Source: Eledone cirrhosa
Lineage: Eukaryota; Mollusca; Cephalopoda; Octopoda; Eledonidae
Assembly: GCA_964016885.1 (NCBI GenBank)
Contig: OZ024744.1
Coordinates: 119,495,697-119,559,696 of the forward strand
Length of the DNA: 64,000 nucleotides
Direction: 5' to 3'
Both the position numbers and the translations under genes were made by a program. The notes beneath the pieces were generated by a model. It saw nothing but the letters and a program-made list of their open reading frames with translations. It did no database searches and was not told where the DNA came from. Positions 55,387 through 64,000 of the stretch are shown piece by piece (the stretch's first letter is position 1; the number at the start of each line of letters is the position of its first letter).

Positions 55387-56999
55387 CGGCGCTGTCCGTG
55401 GTGGAAGTCTTCGTGAGGGGGAAGCCACAGCGAGCCCTCGTGGATACGGGCTGTACGACGACACTGGTGACCGCGGGGGTGGCGCAGAGGTGGGGAGGGA
55501 AGAGCAGCGTAAGGGCAGTCGACGGCAGGAAAATTGAATGCCGAGGTCGCAGCGAGATGGAAATAGCGGTACGAGGAAGGAGGATAAGGCTTTCCGCCAT
55601 CGTGGTAGACAGTGTGGTGGATGGGATCGGCGTGGTTATGGGCATGGACGCGATTGGCCGTCTAGGGGGCGTCACGGTGAACAATGTCGGTGTGTCGTTT
55701 GGCGCCGCTGCATCGGTATGCGCTGTGAGTGCACGTCATGAGAACCAGAAGGCTCACGAGGAGGAATACCCCGCTTACACTGTACAGGACAAAGACTTCA
55801 AGGCCGTGTTTGATGGGCAGCGATGGGTTGTTGAGTGGTACTGGAAGGGACAACCACCAACACTGAAGACCAAAGTGGGCTGCTATCAACACACATTGAA
55901 GGGAAACGCTAGGAGCGAGTTCGAGCGAGAAGTAGAGAGATGGATCGAAGAGGGCATACTGCTGCCCTGGAAGGAGGAGGTGAAGTGCGGAGTATTGCCG
56001 TTGATGGCGGTGGTGCAGCCCACGAAGAGCAAGGTGAGGCCGGTGCTGGACTATCAGGAGCTGAACGAGCACGTGTTATGCCACACGGGTAGCGAGGTCA
56101 CGGATGTCTGTGGGGAAAGCCTGCGTGAGTGGAGATGCATGACGGGGGGTTCAGCGATCGTGGATCTAAAGTCGGCTTACTTGCAGCTGCATATAGATGA
56201 GAAGCTCTGGCAGTATCAGCTGGTCAGGTATAAGGGCCGGACATATTGCCTGACCAGGCTCGGTTTCGGGCTGAGCTCCGCACCGAAGATCATGGCGGCG
56301 GTCCTCAAGACCGCTCTGGGGAGGGGCGACAAGATAAAGAAGGCTACTAACTCCTATATTGACAACATCCTAGTGGACGAGTCGGTGGTGTCGACGGCGG
56401 AGATCACGAGCCATTTGCGGAGGTATGGACTGACTGCGAAGCCATCAGAAGCATTGGAGGGAGGAGCCGCGCTGGGACTTAGGCTACGGCGAGACAAGAC
56501 GGGCGTTTTGGTGTTCCAGAGGGGAAACGAAGTTCCGGAACTGGGCCCAAGTATGAATAGGCGGGAGCTTTTTTCGGTGTCTGGAAAGCTGGTGGGTCAC
56601 TACCCGATCGCTGGGTGGCTCCGGACGGCATGCAGCTATGTCAAGAGACGAGCGGGAGGGGTGACTTGGAGTGACAGAGTGGGAGAGAGGACGGTGGCCA
56701 TGATGAAGGAGATCGTGGGGAGGGTGAAGGCCGACGACCCAGTGCGGGGACGCTGGTACGTTCCCAAATCACAGAGCGGGACCGTATGTTGCGATGCCAG
56801 CAGCATAGCGCTGGGTGTCACGTTGGAGATAGGAGGTGTTGAGGTCGAGGATGCAACCTGGCTTAGAAAGAAGGACGACTGCAGCCACATCAATGTGGCC
56901 GAGCTGGATGCGGTGTTGAGAGGGGTGAACCTCGCCCTGCGGTGGGGGCTGCGCACCATCGAGATACGCACCGACTCGCTACTGTACTCGGATGGGTAA
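55326..56999 (+). pseudogene. pol: Pol: protease, reverse transcriptase, RNase H part (frame breaks at RNase H)
   Basis: This frame has no stop from 55326 to 56999; an ATG start is not expected because pol is probably reached by frameshift from gag. Numbering from the GTG at 55398: retropepsin active site VDTGC at 15-19; RT QPTKSKVRPVLDYQELNEHV (207-226), motif A AIVDLKSAY (Asp256), LGFGLSSAPKIM (288-299), motif C YIDN at 320-323 (usual YxDD, so the second aspartate is asparagine); RNase H Asp466, Glu502 and Asp526. The frame ends at a TAA at 56997, within RNase H, just after the last catalytic aspartate. Integrase continues in another frame. A one-base change near 56970-56980 explains this best. 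Confidence 0.85.
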
Positions 57000-57934
57000 G
57001 ATCAGTGCTCACCAGTGAGAAGAGAGTGCGAACGAAAGGCGCGGCGGAGATGCTGATAAAGCGCCGCCTGGGAACGTTAGGAGAGCTGGCCACCGAGTTC
57101 GATCTGAGGCTGAGCATAGTTTTCGTGCCCTCAGAGAAAAATAGGACGGACGTCTTAACTAGAGTGAAGAAAGCCTGGATGGAAGCGCCGGAGGAGGTAG
57201 AGGATGAGATAGCTGCTGTGTGTCGGCTGACCGAGTTAGACCTGAAGGGGTTGCATGACATGCACCACATGGGGGTAGATAGGAGCCTGTTCCTAGCCAG
57301 GAGAATCGACTCGGACGTTAGCAGACACAGTGTTCGGGGGGTGGTTAGAGGCTGCGTCCGATGTCAGTCCATTGATCCCGCCCCGGGTGTACACGAAACG
57401 GGAAGCCTCCCGGTGGATCGCGACTGGAAGCGATTAGCGGTGGATGTAACACACTACCGACAGGGAACGTACCTCTCGATGGTCGACTGTGGACCAGGAC
57501 GGATGGCGATATGGAGGGAGATGAAGACTGGAATGGCCGAGGAAATCGTGCGGACGTTGAGAGAGGTGTTCTTGGAGCGGGGCCCTGTGGACGAACTGCT
57601 GATGGACAACAGCGCAGCGTTCCGCTCGGAGGCACTGAGGGAGATGCTCGATGGATGGAAGGTGGACCGTTTCTTCAGAGCGGCGCACAGGCCGAGCGGG
57701 AATGGAATTGTGGAGCGACACCACCGGACGATCAAGGCAATGGCGGAGCGGGGCCATATCTCACCAATGGAGGCAGTGTTCTGGTACAATATGTCCCCTC
57801 GGGTTGGACAGGTCGAGGAATCGGTGCCACACAGAGCAGTATTCAAATACGAGTGGCGGCACCCGTGCACGCCACCACAACGGCTAGTGGAGAGAGAGTG
57901 CATTCGTGCAGGTGGGCGAAGAAGTCTGGGTTAA
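56942..57934 (+). pseudogene. pol: Pol: end of RNase H and integrase
   Basis: Integrase inserts the element cDNA in the genome. Numbered from 56942, this frame takes up RNase H at about residue 16 (GWVRSVLTSEKRVRTK) and LVPSEKNRTDVLTRV-type sequence at 61-75. It then has the zinc-binding HHCC (His105, His109, Cys138, Cys141) and the catalytic core Asp168 (LAVDVTHY), Asp222 (LLMDNSAAF) and Glu258 (NGIVERHH): D,D(35)E with normal spacing. The catalytic core looks undamaged. The frame ends at 57934 after leaving the true coding line at about 57905, where the C-terminal domain continues in another frame. Confidence 0.85.
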
Positions 57935-58208
57935 GCCCCCAGATGCACATTGCACATCTCAATGGGGAAGGGGAACGGTGACGGCCGTAAATTCAAAGAA
58001 CAATGTGTCCGTGGACGGGGTACCACGTCATGTCCTGGATGTAAGAGGAATCACTGTGTCGGAGGACTCCGAGGAAGAGGAAACCCAAGATGAGGTGGAA
58101 ACCCAGAACCCTGCCCCAATAATACGAAGATCGCAACGAAGTCGTAGACCACCGACCTGGACGGCAGACTTTCATATGCAGAGGGACGAGGGGAAAATTG
58201 ATCCTTGA
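57906..58208 (+). pseudogene. pol: Pol: integrase C-terminal domain and acidic tail
   Basis: Reads QVGEEVWVKPPDAHCTSQWG, GTVTAVNSKNNVSVDGVPRH and VLDVRGI: a small SH3-like C-terminal domain as found after integrase cores in this group. A tail rich in E/D, then RRSQRSRRPPTW, ends at a TGA at 58206-58208, just before the purine tract. It is out of frame with the integrase core upstream, the second frame change in pol. Confidence 0.75.
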
Positions 58209-58212
58209 GATC

Positions 58213-58221
58213 AGGGGGGCG
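58213..58221 (+). other. Polypurine tract before the 3' LTR
   Basis: 'aggggggcg' lies directly before 'tgtgggtatgg', the start of the 3' LTR, as expected for the plus-strand primer site. Confidence 0.6.
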
Positions 58222-58477
58222 TGTGGGTATGGTGTGGCGTGTGGTGGCCGGAGGCGGGGGAGTGCTCGACCGGAAGGGTCTTTTGGCCGGAAGGATGCTC
58301 GACCGGAAGGGCCAGCAGAGGGCCTCTCTCTAGTGGTGACCAGCACACGGTGTGGACGCGAGTTTTGGGCAGCTCCCGGTGTTAAGCAGTTGGACGCACG
58401 TGGAAGAGAAGTAACCTGCAGTGGAGTTTAGCGGCGCCTGTGAAAAGCGGTAAGTGAGATAGCTTTTTCTAACCACA
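58222..58477 (+). repeat. 3' LTR (256 bp)
   Basis: Starts 'tgtgggtatgg' after the purine tract and ends 'ctttttctaaccaca' at the return of the 48-bp array, so it has TG...CA ends. It holds an internal repeat of 'gctcgaccggaagggtctt' type (58265-58312). Its last 26 bp equal the remnant at 54557-54582. Confidence 0.75.
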
Positions 58478-59019
58478 CCCAGTACACACTATATAGTGGT
58501 CATGTAGGTGTCACAACAAAATGTACCCAGTACACTCTGTAAAGTGGTCATGTAGGTGTCACAACAAAAAGTAGCCAGTACACACTGTAAAGTGGTCATG
58601 TAGGTGTCACAACAAAAAGTAGCCAGTACACACTGTAAAGTGGTCATGTAGGTGTCACAACAAAATGTACCCAGTACACTCTGTAAAGTGGTCGAATAGG
58701 TGTCACAACAAAAAGTACCCAGTACACACTGTAAAGTGGTCATGTAGGTGTCACAACAAAAAGTACCCAGTACACACTGCTAAAGAGGTCATGTAGGTGT
58801 CACAACAAAAAGTACCCAGTACACACTGTAAAGTGGTCATGTAGGTGTCACAACAATAAGTACCCAGTACACACTGTAAAGTGGTCATGTAGGTGTCACA
58901 ACAAAATGTACCCAGTACACACTGTAAAGTGGTCATGTAGGTGACACAAAAAAAAGTACCCAGTACACACTGTAAAGTGGTCATGTAGGTGTCATGACAA
59001 AGAGTACCCAGTAGTCACT
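58478..59019. repeat. 48-bp tandem array, unit 3, 3' side of the LTR element
   Basis: About 11 units beginning 'cccagtacacactatatag'. Monomers resemble block 0 (caaaaagtaccc) more than the array before the element. Confidence 0.95.
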
Positions 59020-59185
59020 GCAAATGTGGTTGGCATTAAGAAGTGCATCCATCTGTAGAAATCAAGCCCAAACCTGTTCTGTATGAGCAAGACATGGTCA
59101 CCTGACCTGACTTGTTTCACAATGGGGCAACTCATCAAAGACATGCTAGTGTGGTTAAATGGACATTAAACAGTGATGATGATGA
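59020..59185 (+). mobile_element. SINE body, unit 4
   Basis: Same as the unit 2 and 3 copies. Confidence 0.85.
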
Positions 59186-60939
59186 AAACAGGACCCTGAC
59201 ACCATTGTTAAAGGGGTCCTGTTCATTATGTAGAAAAAGGGGCAATACGGTGCAGCAAGGGTAAGTTATGTGTTGTGAGAGACTGACAGAAAATGTAAAC
59301 TTTGTAAATGGAGAATACACAGGTGTAGTTTCTATTACATGGGTAATCTAATGATAAGTGGATGGGATTTACTGAAAGTAGACAGAATAAGAATGGGTGA
59401 GGGTGGAGGGAGATATTATTTTTGTTGGTAGTAAAAGGTTTCTATGTAGTCGCCTTCTTTGTCGAAAAACAAAGAAGGTCAAGAATTGATGAATTCCTAG
59501 TTTCACTTTAGAGATCATCAGGGCTTTGCGTTTCTAGATACACCACTCTTGGGTCCGAAATAACAGCTGGGGTGAAATAGATGGTATGGAACAAACGGGG
59601 TGGAATGGAATAAGTGGGTCTGGGTTGGAAAATCAGTAATTTTTTCTAGGTTGCCTCTATTGATAATTTTAAAAACCAGAATTAGTCGTTTAGTATACAT
59701 ATTGAGACCCAACCCATCCTATTTATTTTATAACATATGGTATTTCTAATAATGTACTTTTTTCGTCATGTATAATGTTTTTTAATGTCTAAATGAAAAT
59801 TGTCACAGGAATGCTACCACTTAAAATAACATTTATCAGGAGATAGATTAGCAACATTTAATAAGAGGTAGGGGTGGAATAATAGCGGTGTTGGAACATT
59901 AATAGGAGCGGGAGAGTCATTTGAGTACATTTTCGCATCAACTTTGTAATTAGCAAAAGTTAATAATTTTATTAGTTGATGTACAAATATTACGTTTAAA
60001 TAATTTTGAAGAAGCAGAAAAAGAAAAAGTATATTTCATTTAAGTACATCCAAACATAAACTCACTATATATATATATTGGGAATAATTTATGTCAAGTT
60101 TTAATTCAAAATATATTTACTTTAATAAGTCATAACACAGTAATATCATTTAAGACAACAGTGTCCTTCGATTACCTCCCTTGTTACATATATTACAATT
60201 TATTTTAGAATTGGGGCAAGGCCACCTAAATTAATGATTTTATGGGGTGTTTGCCTCTCCTTTTCATTTATGGCTTTTATAGTCCTCTTCTATACACCGA
60301 GGTTTGCCTTTCTTTTCCCTTTCCCCCTATTTATTTTTCATTTCTTAATTTTGTCTTTATCCTTTTATTTTTTATATTTGCATCATTAACAAAAAAATTA
60401 AGTCAGAATTATATGAGTGGCACAAATATTTCCATCGGAATATCTAATCAGGGAATAGACGATTGTTAGGGTTTCGTTTCAATTCCACACAATATCGTTA
60501 ATAAATCTGCTTCTGACTGTTATTTGAGGCTATCTTACCATATCCAGGTATATCTTTTATAAATACCATTTATCAAGTTTTTATTATATAAAATAAATAT
60601 AAATAACATTACAAATTGCTCACAATTCTTTCAGAATAACATTACCAATATAATGTTGACAAACACAAATATAAACACATATAACAAATAAAATTAACTA
60701 TTGCTAGGAACCTCACAAAAACAACAAGAAAATATATGACCAGAGCGAGAGGAAGAAAAAAGAAGGAAAAGACAAAACAAAGGAAGGAAGCAAACACAAA
60801 AACGACCTTCATTCACCAGTGACAATTAGTCGCACGTCACAAGAGTCAATAGACAGCAATTGGGACAATTAGTCACACGTCACAAGTGTCAACTGAATAT
60901 TTTGAGGCAACATTACCATGAGTGATGACAAGGCTGAAA
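59186..60939. other. Spacer of macrosatellite unit 4, no gene
   Basis: Follows unit 3 almost base for base; it differs at 'aataggagcggg' (unit 3 has 'aataagagcggg'). Confidence 0.6.
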
Positions 60940-62158
60940 CAAAGTAGCTAGTACACACTGTAAAGTGGTCATGTAGGTGTCACAACAAAGAGTACCCAGT
61001 ACACACTGTAAAGTGGTCATGTAGGTGTCACAACAAAGAGTACCCAGTACACACTGTAAAGTGGTCATGTAGGTGTCACAACAAAGAGTACCCAGTACAC
61101 ACTGTAAAGTTGTCATGTAGGTGTCACAACAAAGAGTACCCAGTACACACTATAAAGTTGTCATGTAGGTGTCACAACAAAGAGTACCCAGTACACACTG
61201 TAAAGTTGTCATGTAGGTGTCACAACAAAGAGTACCCAGTACACACTGTAAAGTGGTCATGTAGGTGTCACAACAAAGAGTACCCAGTACACACTATAAA
61301 GTTGTCATGTAGGTGTCACAACAAAGAGTACCCAGTACACACTGTAAAGTGGTCATGTAGGTGTCACAACAAAGAGTACCCAGTACACACTGTAAAGTGG
61401 TCATGTAGGTGTCACAACAAAGAGTACCCAGTACACACTATAAAGTTGTCATGTAGGTGTCACAACAAAGAGTACCCAGTACACACTATAAAGTTGTCAT
61501 GAAGTTGTCACAACAAAGAGTACCCAGTACACATTATACAGTTGTCATGTAGCTGTCACAACAAAAAGTACCCAGTACACACTATAAAGTTGTCATGTAG
61601 GTGTCACAACAAAGAGTACCCAGTACACACTATAAAGTTGTCATGTAGGTGTCACAACAAGAGTACCCAGTACACACTGTAAAGTGGTCATGTAGGTGTC
61701 ACAACAAGAGTACCCAGTACACTCTGTAAAGTGGTCATGTAGCTGTCAAAACAAAACTATCTAGTACACTCTGTAAAGTTTTCATGTAGGTCTCACAACA
61801 AAAAGTACCCAGTACACACTATAAAGTGGGCATGTAGTGTCACAACAAAAAGTACCCAGTGCACACAGTAAAGTGGTCATGTAGGTATCACAACAAAAAG
61901 TACCTAGTACATACTATAAAGTTGTCATGTAGGTGTCACAACAAAGAGTACTCAGTACACACTATAGAGTTGTCATGTAGCTGTCACAACAAAAAGTACG
62001 CAGTACACACTATAAATTTTTCATGTAGGTGTCACAACAAAAAGTACCCAGTACACACTGCAAAATGGTCATGTAGGTGACACAACAAAGAGTACCCAGC
62101 CAACACTGTAAAGTGATCATGTAGGTGTCATGACAAAGAGTACCTGGGACACACTGTA
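60940..62158. repeat. 48-bp tandem array, unit 4
   Basis: As 53386-54556 with one more monomer near its start. Confidence 0.95.
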
Positions 62159-62226
62159 AAGTGAGATAGCTTTTTCTAACCACAAGCTATTTCGGCGACT
62201 GAAAAAAAAAAAAAAAAAATCAGAAG

Positions 62227-62988
62227 ATGGCGACACGACTACGGATGAACAAAGCTATCAGGGCATTCACCGGGGAAGGTGATGTTGTCGCTTGGCTGGG
62301 GAAGGTTCGGCTGGTCACAAGCTTGCAGAAGATAGAGGACGTGGCCGGCCTCATGGCATTGTACCTCGAGGGCGACGCGCTGGTACTCTTCCTTGAGTTG
62401 GACGAGCACAGCCAAAGAGATGTGCAGAAGATTGAGAGGCGTCTGATGGATGCATTCGCCGGGGGACCGTTGGCAGCTTTTGCTAAGCTGGCGAGAATCA
62501 GGTGGAATGGTGAGCGCGTCGACATTTTCGCAGGGGAAATAAGGCGGTTGGCTATGTTGGCCGGCTACCAGGCGGAATGCGAACGCACGGTGCGGTTGGC
62601 GTTCATTAATGGATTTCCGGACGACATAGCGGTGAAACTGCAGCAAGTCCCGGGTTATAAAGAGATGGAAATGCGTTCACTGGTGGAACAAGTCCGGATC
62701 ATAGCGGAAGATGCCAAAAATAGTGTTGCGGCGATAGCAACTACGGAGGCTCAGGACACCTGGCAGCGAAATGGTGAAAGGGAGGCAACCTCGGCACGCG
62801 GCCATCCGCGTGCGTTTAGGGGGCGCTGTTTTCGTTGCCAGGGCCCGCATATGGCTAGAGACTGTAGAGAGTCGAAGCCGGAGATAATTTGCTACCGGTG
62901 TAAGCGACCAAGCCACATCGCTACTAACTGCGACCAGGAAAACGATCCAAGGGGAACTACTGCGCCGGTAGTTGCCCCTTACGAGTAG
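62227..62988 (+). CDS. gag: Gag-like protein with two zinc knuckles, second copy
   Basis: Encodes the same 253 residues as the copy at 54625-55386, with the same short first knuckle and the same stop. No coding difference between the two copies was seen by eye. It is preceded by the same A18 run and LTR remnant, so without a 5' LTR promoter it would need an outside promoter for expression. Confidence 0.88.
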   Translation: MATRLRMNKAIRAFTGEGDVVAWLGKVRLVTSLQKIEDVAGLMALYLEGDALVLFLELDEHSQRDVQKIERRLMDAFAGGPLAAFAKLARIRWNGERVDIFAGEIRRLAMLAGYQAECERTVRLAFINGFPDDIAVKLQQVPGYKEMEMRSLVEQVRIIAEDAKNSVAAIATTEAQDTWQRNGEREATSARGHPRAFRGRCFRCQGPHMARDCRESKPEIICYRCKRPSHIATNCDQENDPRGTTAPVVAPYE

Positions 62989-64000
62989 CGGCGCTGTCCG
63001 TGGTGGAAGTCTTCGTGAGGGGGAAGCCACAGCGAGCCCTCGTGGATACGGGCTGTACGACGACACTGGTGACCGCGGGGGTGGCGCAGAGGTGGGGAGG
63101 GAAGAGCAGCGTAAGGGCAGTCGACGGCAGGAAAATTGAATGCCGAGGTCGCAGCGAGATGGAAATAGCGGTACGAGGAAGGAGGATAAGGCTTTCCGCC
63201 ATCGTGGTAGACAGTGTGGTGGATGGGATCGGCGTGGTTATGGGCATGGACGCGATTGGCCGTCTAGGGGGCGTCACGGTGAACAATGTCGGTGTGTCGT
63301 TTGGCGCCGCTGCATCGGCATGCGCAGTGAGTGCACGTCATGAGAACCAGAAGGCCCACGAGGAGGAATACCCCGCTTACACTGTACAGGACAAAGACTT
63401 CAAGGCCGTGTTTGATGGGCAGCGATGGGTTGTTGAGTGGTACTGGAAGGGACAACCACCAACACTGAAGACCAAAGTGGGCTGCTATCAACACACATTG
63501 AAGGGAAACGCTAGGAGCGAGTTCGAGCGAGAAGTAGAGAGATGGATCGAAGAGGGCATACTGCTTCCCTGGAAGGAGGTGAAGTGCGGAGTATTGCCGT
63601 TAATGGCGGTGGTGCAACCCACGAAGAGCAAGGTGAGGCCGGTGCTGGACTATCAGGAGCTGAACGAGCACGTGTTATGCCACACGGGTAGCGAGGTCAC
63701 GGATGTCTGTGGGGAAAGCCTGCGTGAGTGGAGATGCATGACGGGGGGTTCAGCGATCGTGGATCTAAAGTCGGCTTACTTGCAGCTGCATATAGATGAG
63801 AAGCTCTGGCAGTATCAGCTGGTCAGGTATAAGGGCCGGACATATTGCCTGACCAGGCTCGGTTTCGGGCTGAGCTCCGCACCGAAGATCATGGCGGCGG
63901 TCCTCAAGACCGCTCTGGGGAGGGGCGACAAGATAAAGAAGGCTACTAACTCCTATATTGACAACATCCTAGTGGACGAGTCGGTGGTGTCGACGGCGGA
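62928..64000 (+). CDS. pol: Pol, second copy, partial (protease and RT)
   Basis: Open from 62928 (after a TAA at 62925) to the window end in the -1 frame relative to gag. It has the VDTGC protease site, RT VRPVLDYQEL, AIVDLKSAY and LGFGLSSAPKIM, and the YIDN variant of motif C at about 63954-63965. It lacks one glutamate of the unit 3 protein (WKEV against WKEEV). The RNase H and integrase parts lie outside the window, so it is unknown whether the two frame changes of the unit 3 copy are shared. Confidence 0.8.
   Translation, partial: MRPGKRSKGNYCAGSCPLRVAALSVVEVFVRGKPQRALVDTGCTTTLVTAGVAQRWGGKSSVRAVDGRKIECRGRSEMEIAVRGRRIRLSAIVVDSVVDGIGVVMGMDAIGRLGGVTVNNVGVSFGAAASACAVSARHENQKAHEEEYPAYTVQDKDFKAVFDGQRWVVEWYWKGQPPTLKTKVGCYQHTLKGNARSEFEREVERWIEEGILLPWKEVKCGVLPLMAVVQPTKSKVRPVLDYQELNEHVLCHTGSEVTDVCGESLREWRCMTGGSAIVDLKSAYLQLHIDEKLWQYQLVRYKGRTYCLTRLGFGLSSAPKIMAAVLKTALGRGDKIKKATNSYIDNILVDESVVSTA

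Larger units (their letters stand above)
54557..58477 (+). mobile_element. LTR retrotransposon (Ty3-like), 5' LTR lost, unit 3 copy
   Basis: Contains gag, protease-RT-RNase H, integrase, a purine tract and a 256-bp 3' LTR. Only the last 26 bp of the 5' LTR remain at 54557-54582, identical to the end of the 3' LTR. Its GC content is much higher than that of its surroundings. The gene order PR-RT-RH-IN fits Ty3-like elements; it also fits BEL, and the clade has not been tested by phylogeny. Pol has two frame changes, so the copy is not autonomous. Confidence 0.85.
51466..59019. repeat. Macrosatellite unit 3, carrying an LTR retrotransposon (~7.55 kb)
   Basis: SINE body 51466-51631, spacer 51632-53385, 48-bp array 53386-54556, LTR element 54557-58477, array 58478-59019. 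The array is much shorter than in units 1 and 2. The back of the spacer has 'gattgttagggtttcg' and 'cttaccatatccagg', shared only with unit 4. Confidence 0.95.
59020..64000. repeat. Macrosatellite unit 4 (runs off the window)
   Basis: SINE body 59020-59185, spacer 59186-60939, array 60940-62158, LTR element from 62159. Offset to unit 3 is 7,554 bp at the SINE and 7,602 bp from the array onward; the difference is one 48-bp monomer. Confidence 0.95.
62159..64000 (+). mobile_element. LTR retrotransposon, unit 4 copy (cut by window end)
   Basis: Same left junction with the 48-bp array and the same 26-bp 5' LTR remnant (62159-62184) as the unit 3 copy. Few differences are seen: 'gtatgcgctgtg' against 'gcatgcgcagtg' (unit 3 against unit 4, about 55719 and 63321) and a 3-bp loss of one Glu codon at about 63577. 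Confidence 0.88.

Noticed and set aside
54618..55741. Several minus-strand and other-frame open frames over gag and pol, also at 62220-63494
   Set aside because: They are shadows of the GC-rich gag and pol genes; no motifs are present in these frames.
16782..64000. Possible CRISPR arrays, because of many short repeats
   Set aside because: Units are head-to-tail without unique spacers, in a eukaryotic setting and without cas genes.

Overview
This window reads as non-genic, repeat-dominated animal DNA, most likely from a coleoid cephalopod (octopus, squid or cuttlefish). That assignment rests on repeat families I recognise from cephalopod genomes: a tRNA-derived SINE whose body carries 'aagggcatccagctgtagaaa' and whose tail runs 'ggacgttaaa' into a (gat)n run, and a second SINE-like repeat containing 'acctcggcgggatttgaact'. 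I see no bacterial features, no host protein-coding gene with recognisable exons, no CRISPR array, no rRNA and no convincing tRNA gene. Almost every real coding trace belongs to a retrotransposon.

Layout. 1-5.25 kb: a decayed Tx1/L1-type LINE with ORF1 (degenerate CCHC knuckle) and ORF2 (endonuclease, RT with YADD, C-terminal CCHC), with TCTA/TCTG microsatellite at both ends. 5.3-9.6 kb: fragments of other LINEs, SINE pieces, three copies of an unnamed ~350-470 bp repeat, and a small 48-bp tandem array. 9.6-12.35 kb: a minus-strand RT LINE with a zinc finger embedded downstream of the RT palm, split by a SINE that has itself expanded into 112-bp repeats, followed by a second C-terminal copy. 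12.35-16.78 kb: AT-rich sequence with a 79-bp tandem repeat, a dense heat-shock-element-like cluster and SINE fragments. 16.78-35.90 kb: one uninterrupted ~19.1 kb minisatellite (70-73 bp monomers, roughly 260 copies) with a nearly perfect ~4.3 kb internal duplication at a 4,470-bp period. 35.9-39.3 kb: a LINE endonuclease scrap, a long inverted repeat whose arms run into a palindrome-rich 41-bp satellite, and an open, 5'-truncated RT LINE inserted in that satellite. 39.9 kb to the end: a macrosatellite with ~5-kb unit (SINE body, ~1.75 kb AT-rich spacer, 48-bp array), three complete units and a fourth that runs off the window.

The third and fourth macrosatellite units both carry the same LTR retrotransposon (gag, protease-RT-RNase H, integrase, 3' LTR) at the same site and with the same truncated 5' LTR, so the insertion and the loss of the 5' LTR came before the last amplification of the macrosatellite. 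In the third-unit copy pol is broken by two frame changes, and both copies carry YIDN in place of the expected YxDD in RT.

The most interesting theme is repeated local expansion of SINE-derived sequence into tandem arrays (48-bp and 112-bp units) that then become part of larger satellites, and the nesting of mobile elements in such arrays. I found no new multi-gene system. All statements on homology are from reading motifs; no alignment or database search was run.
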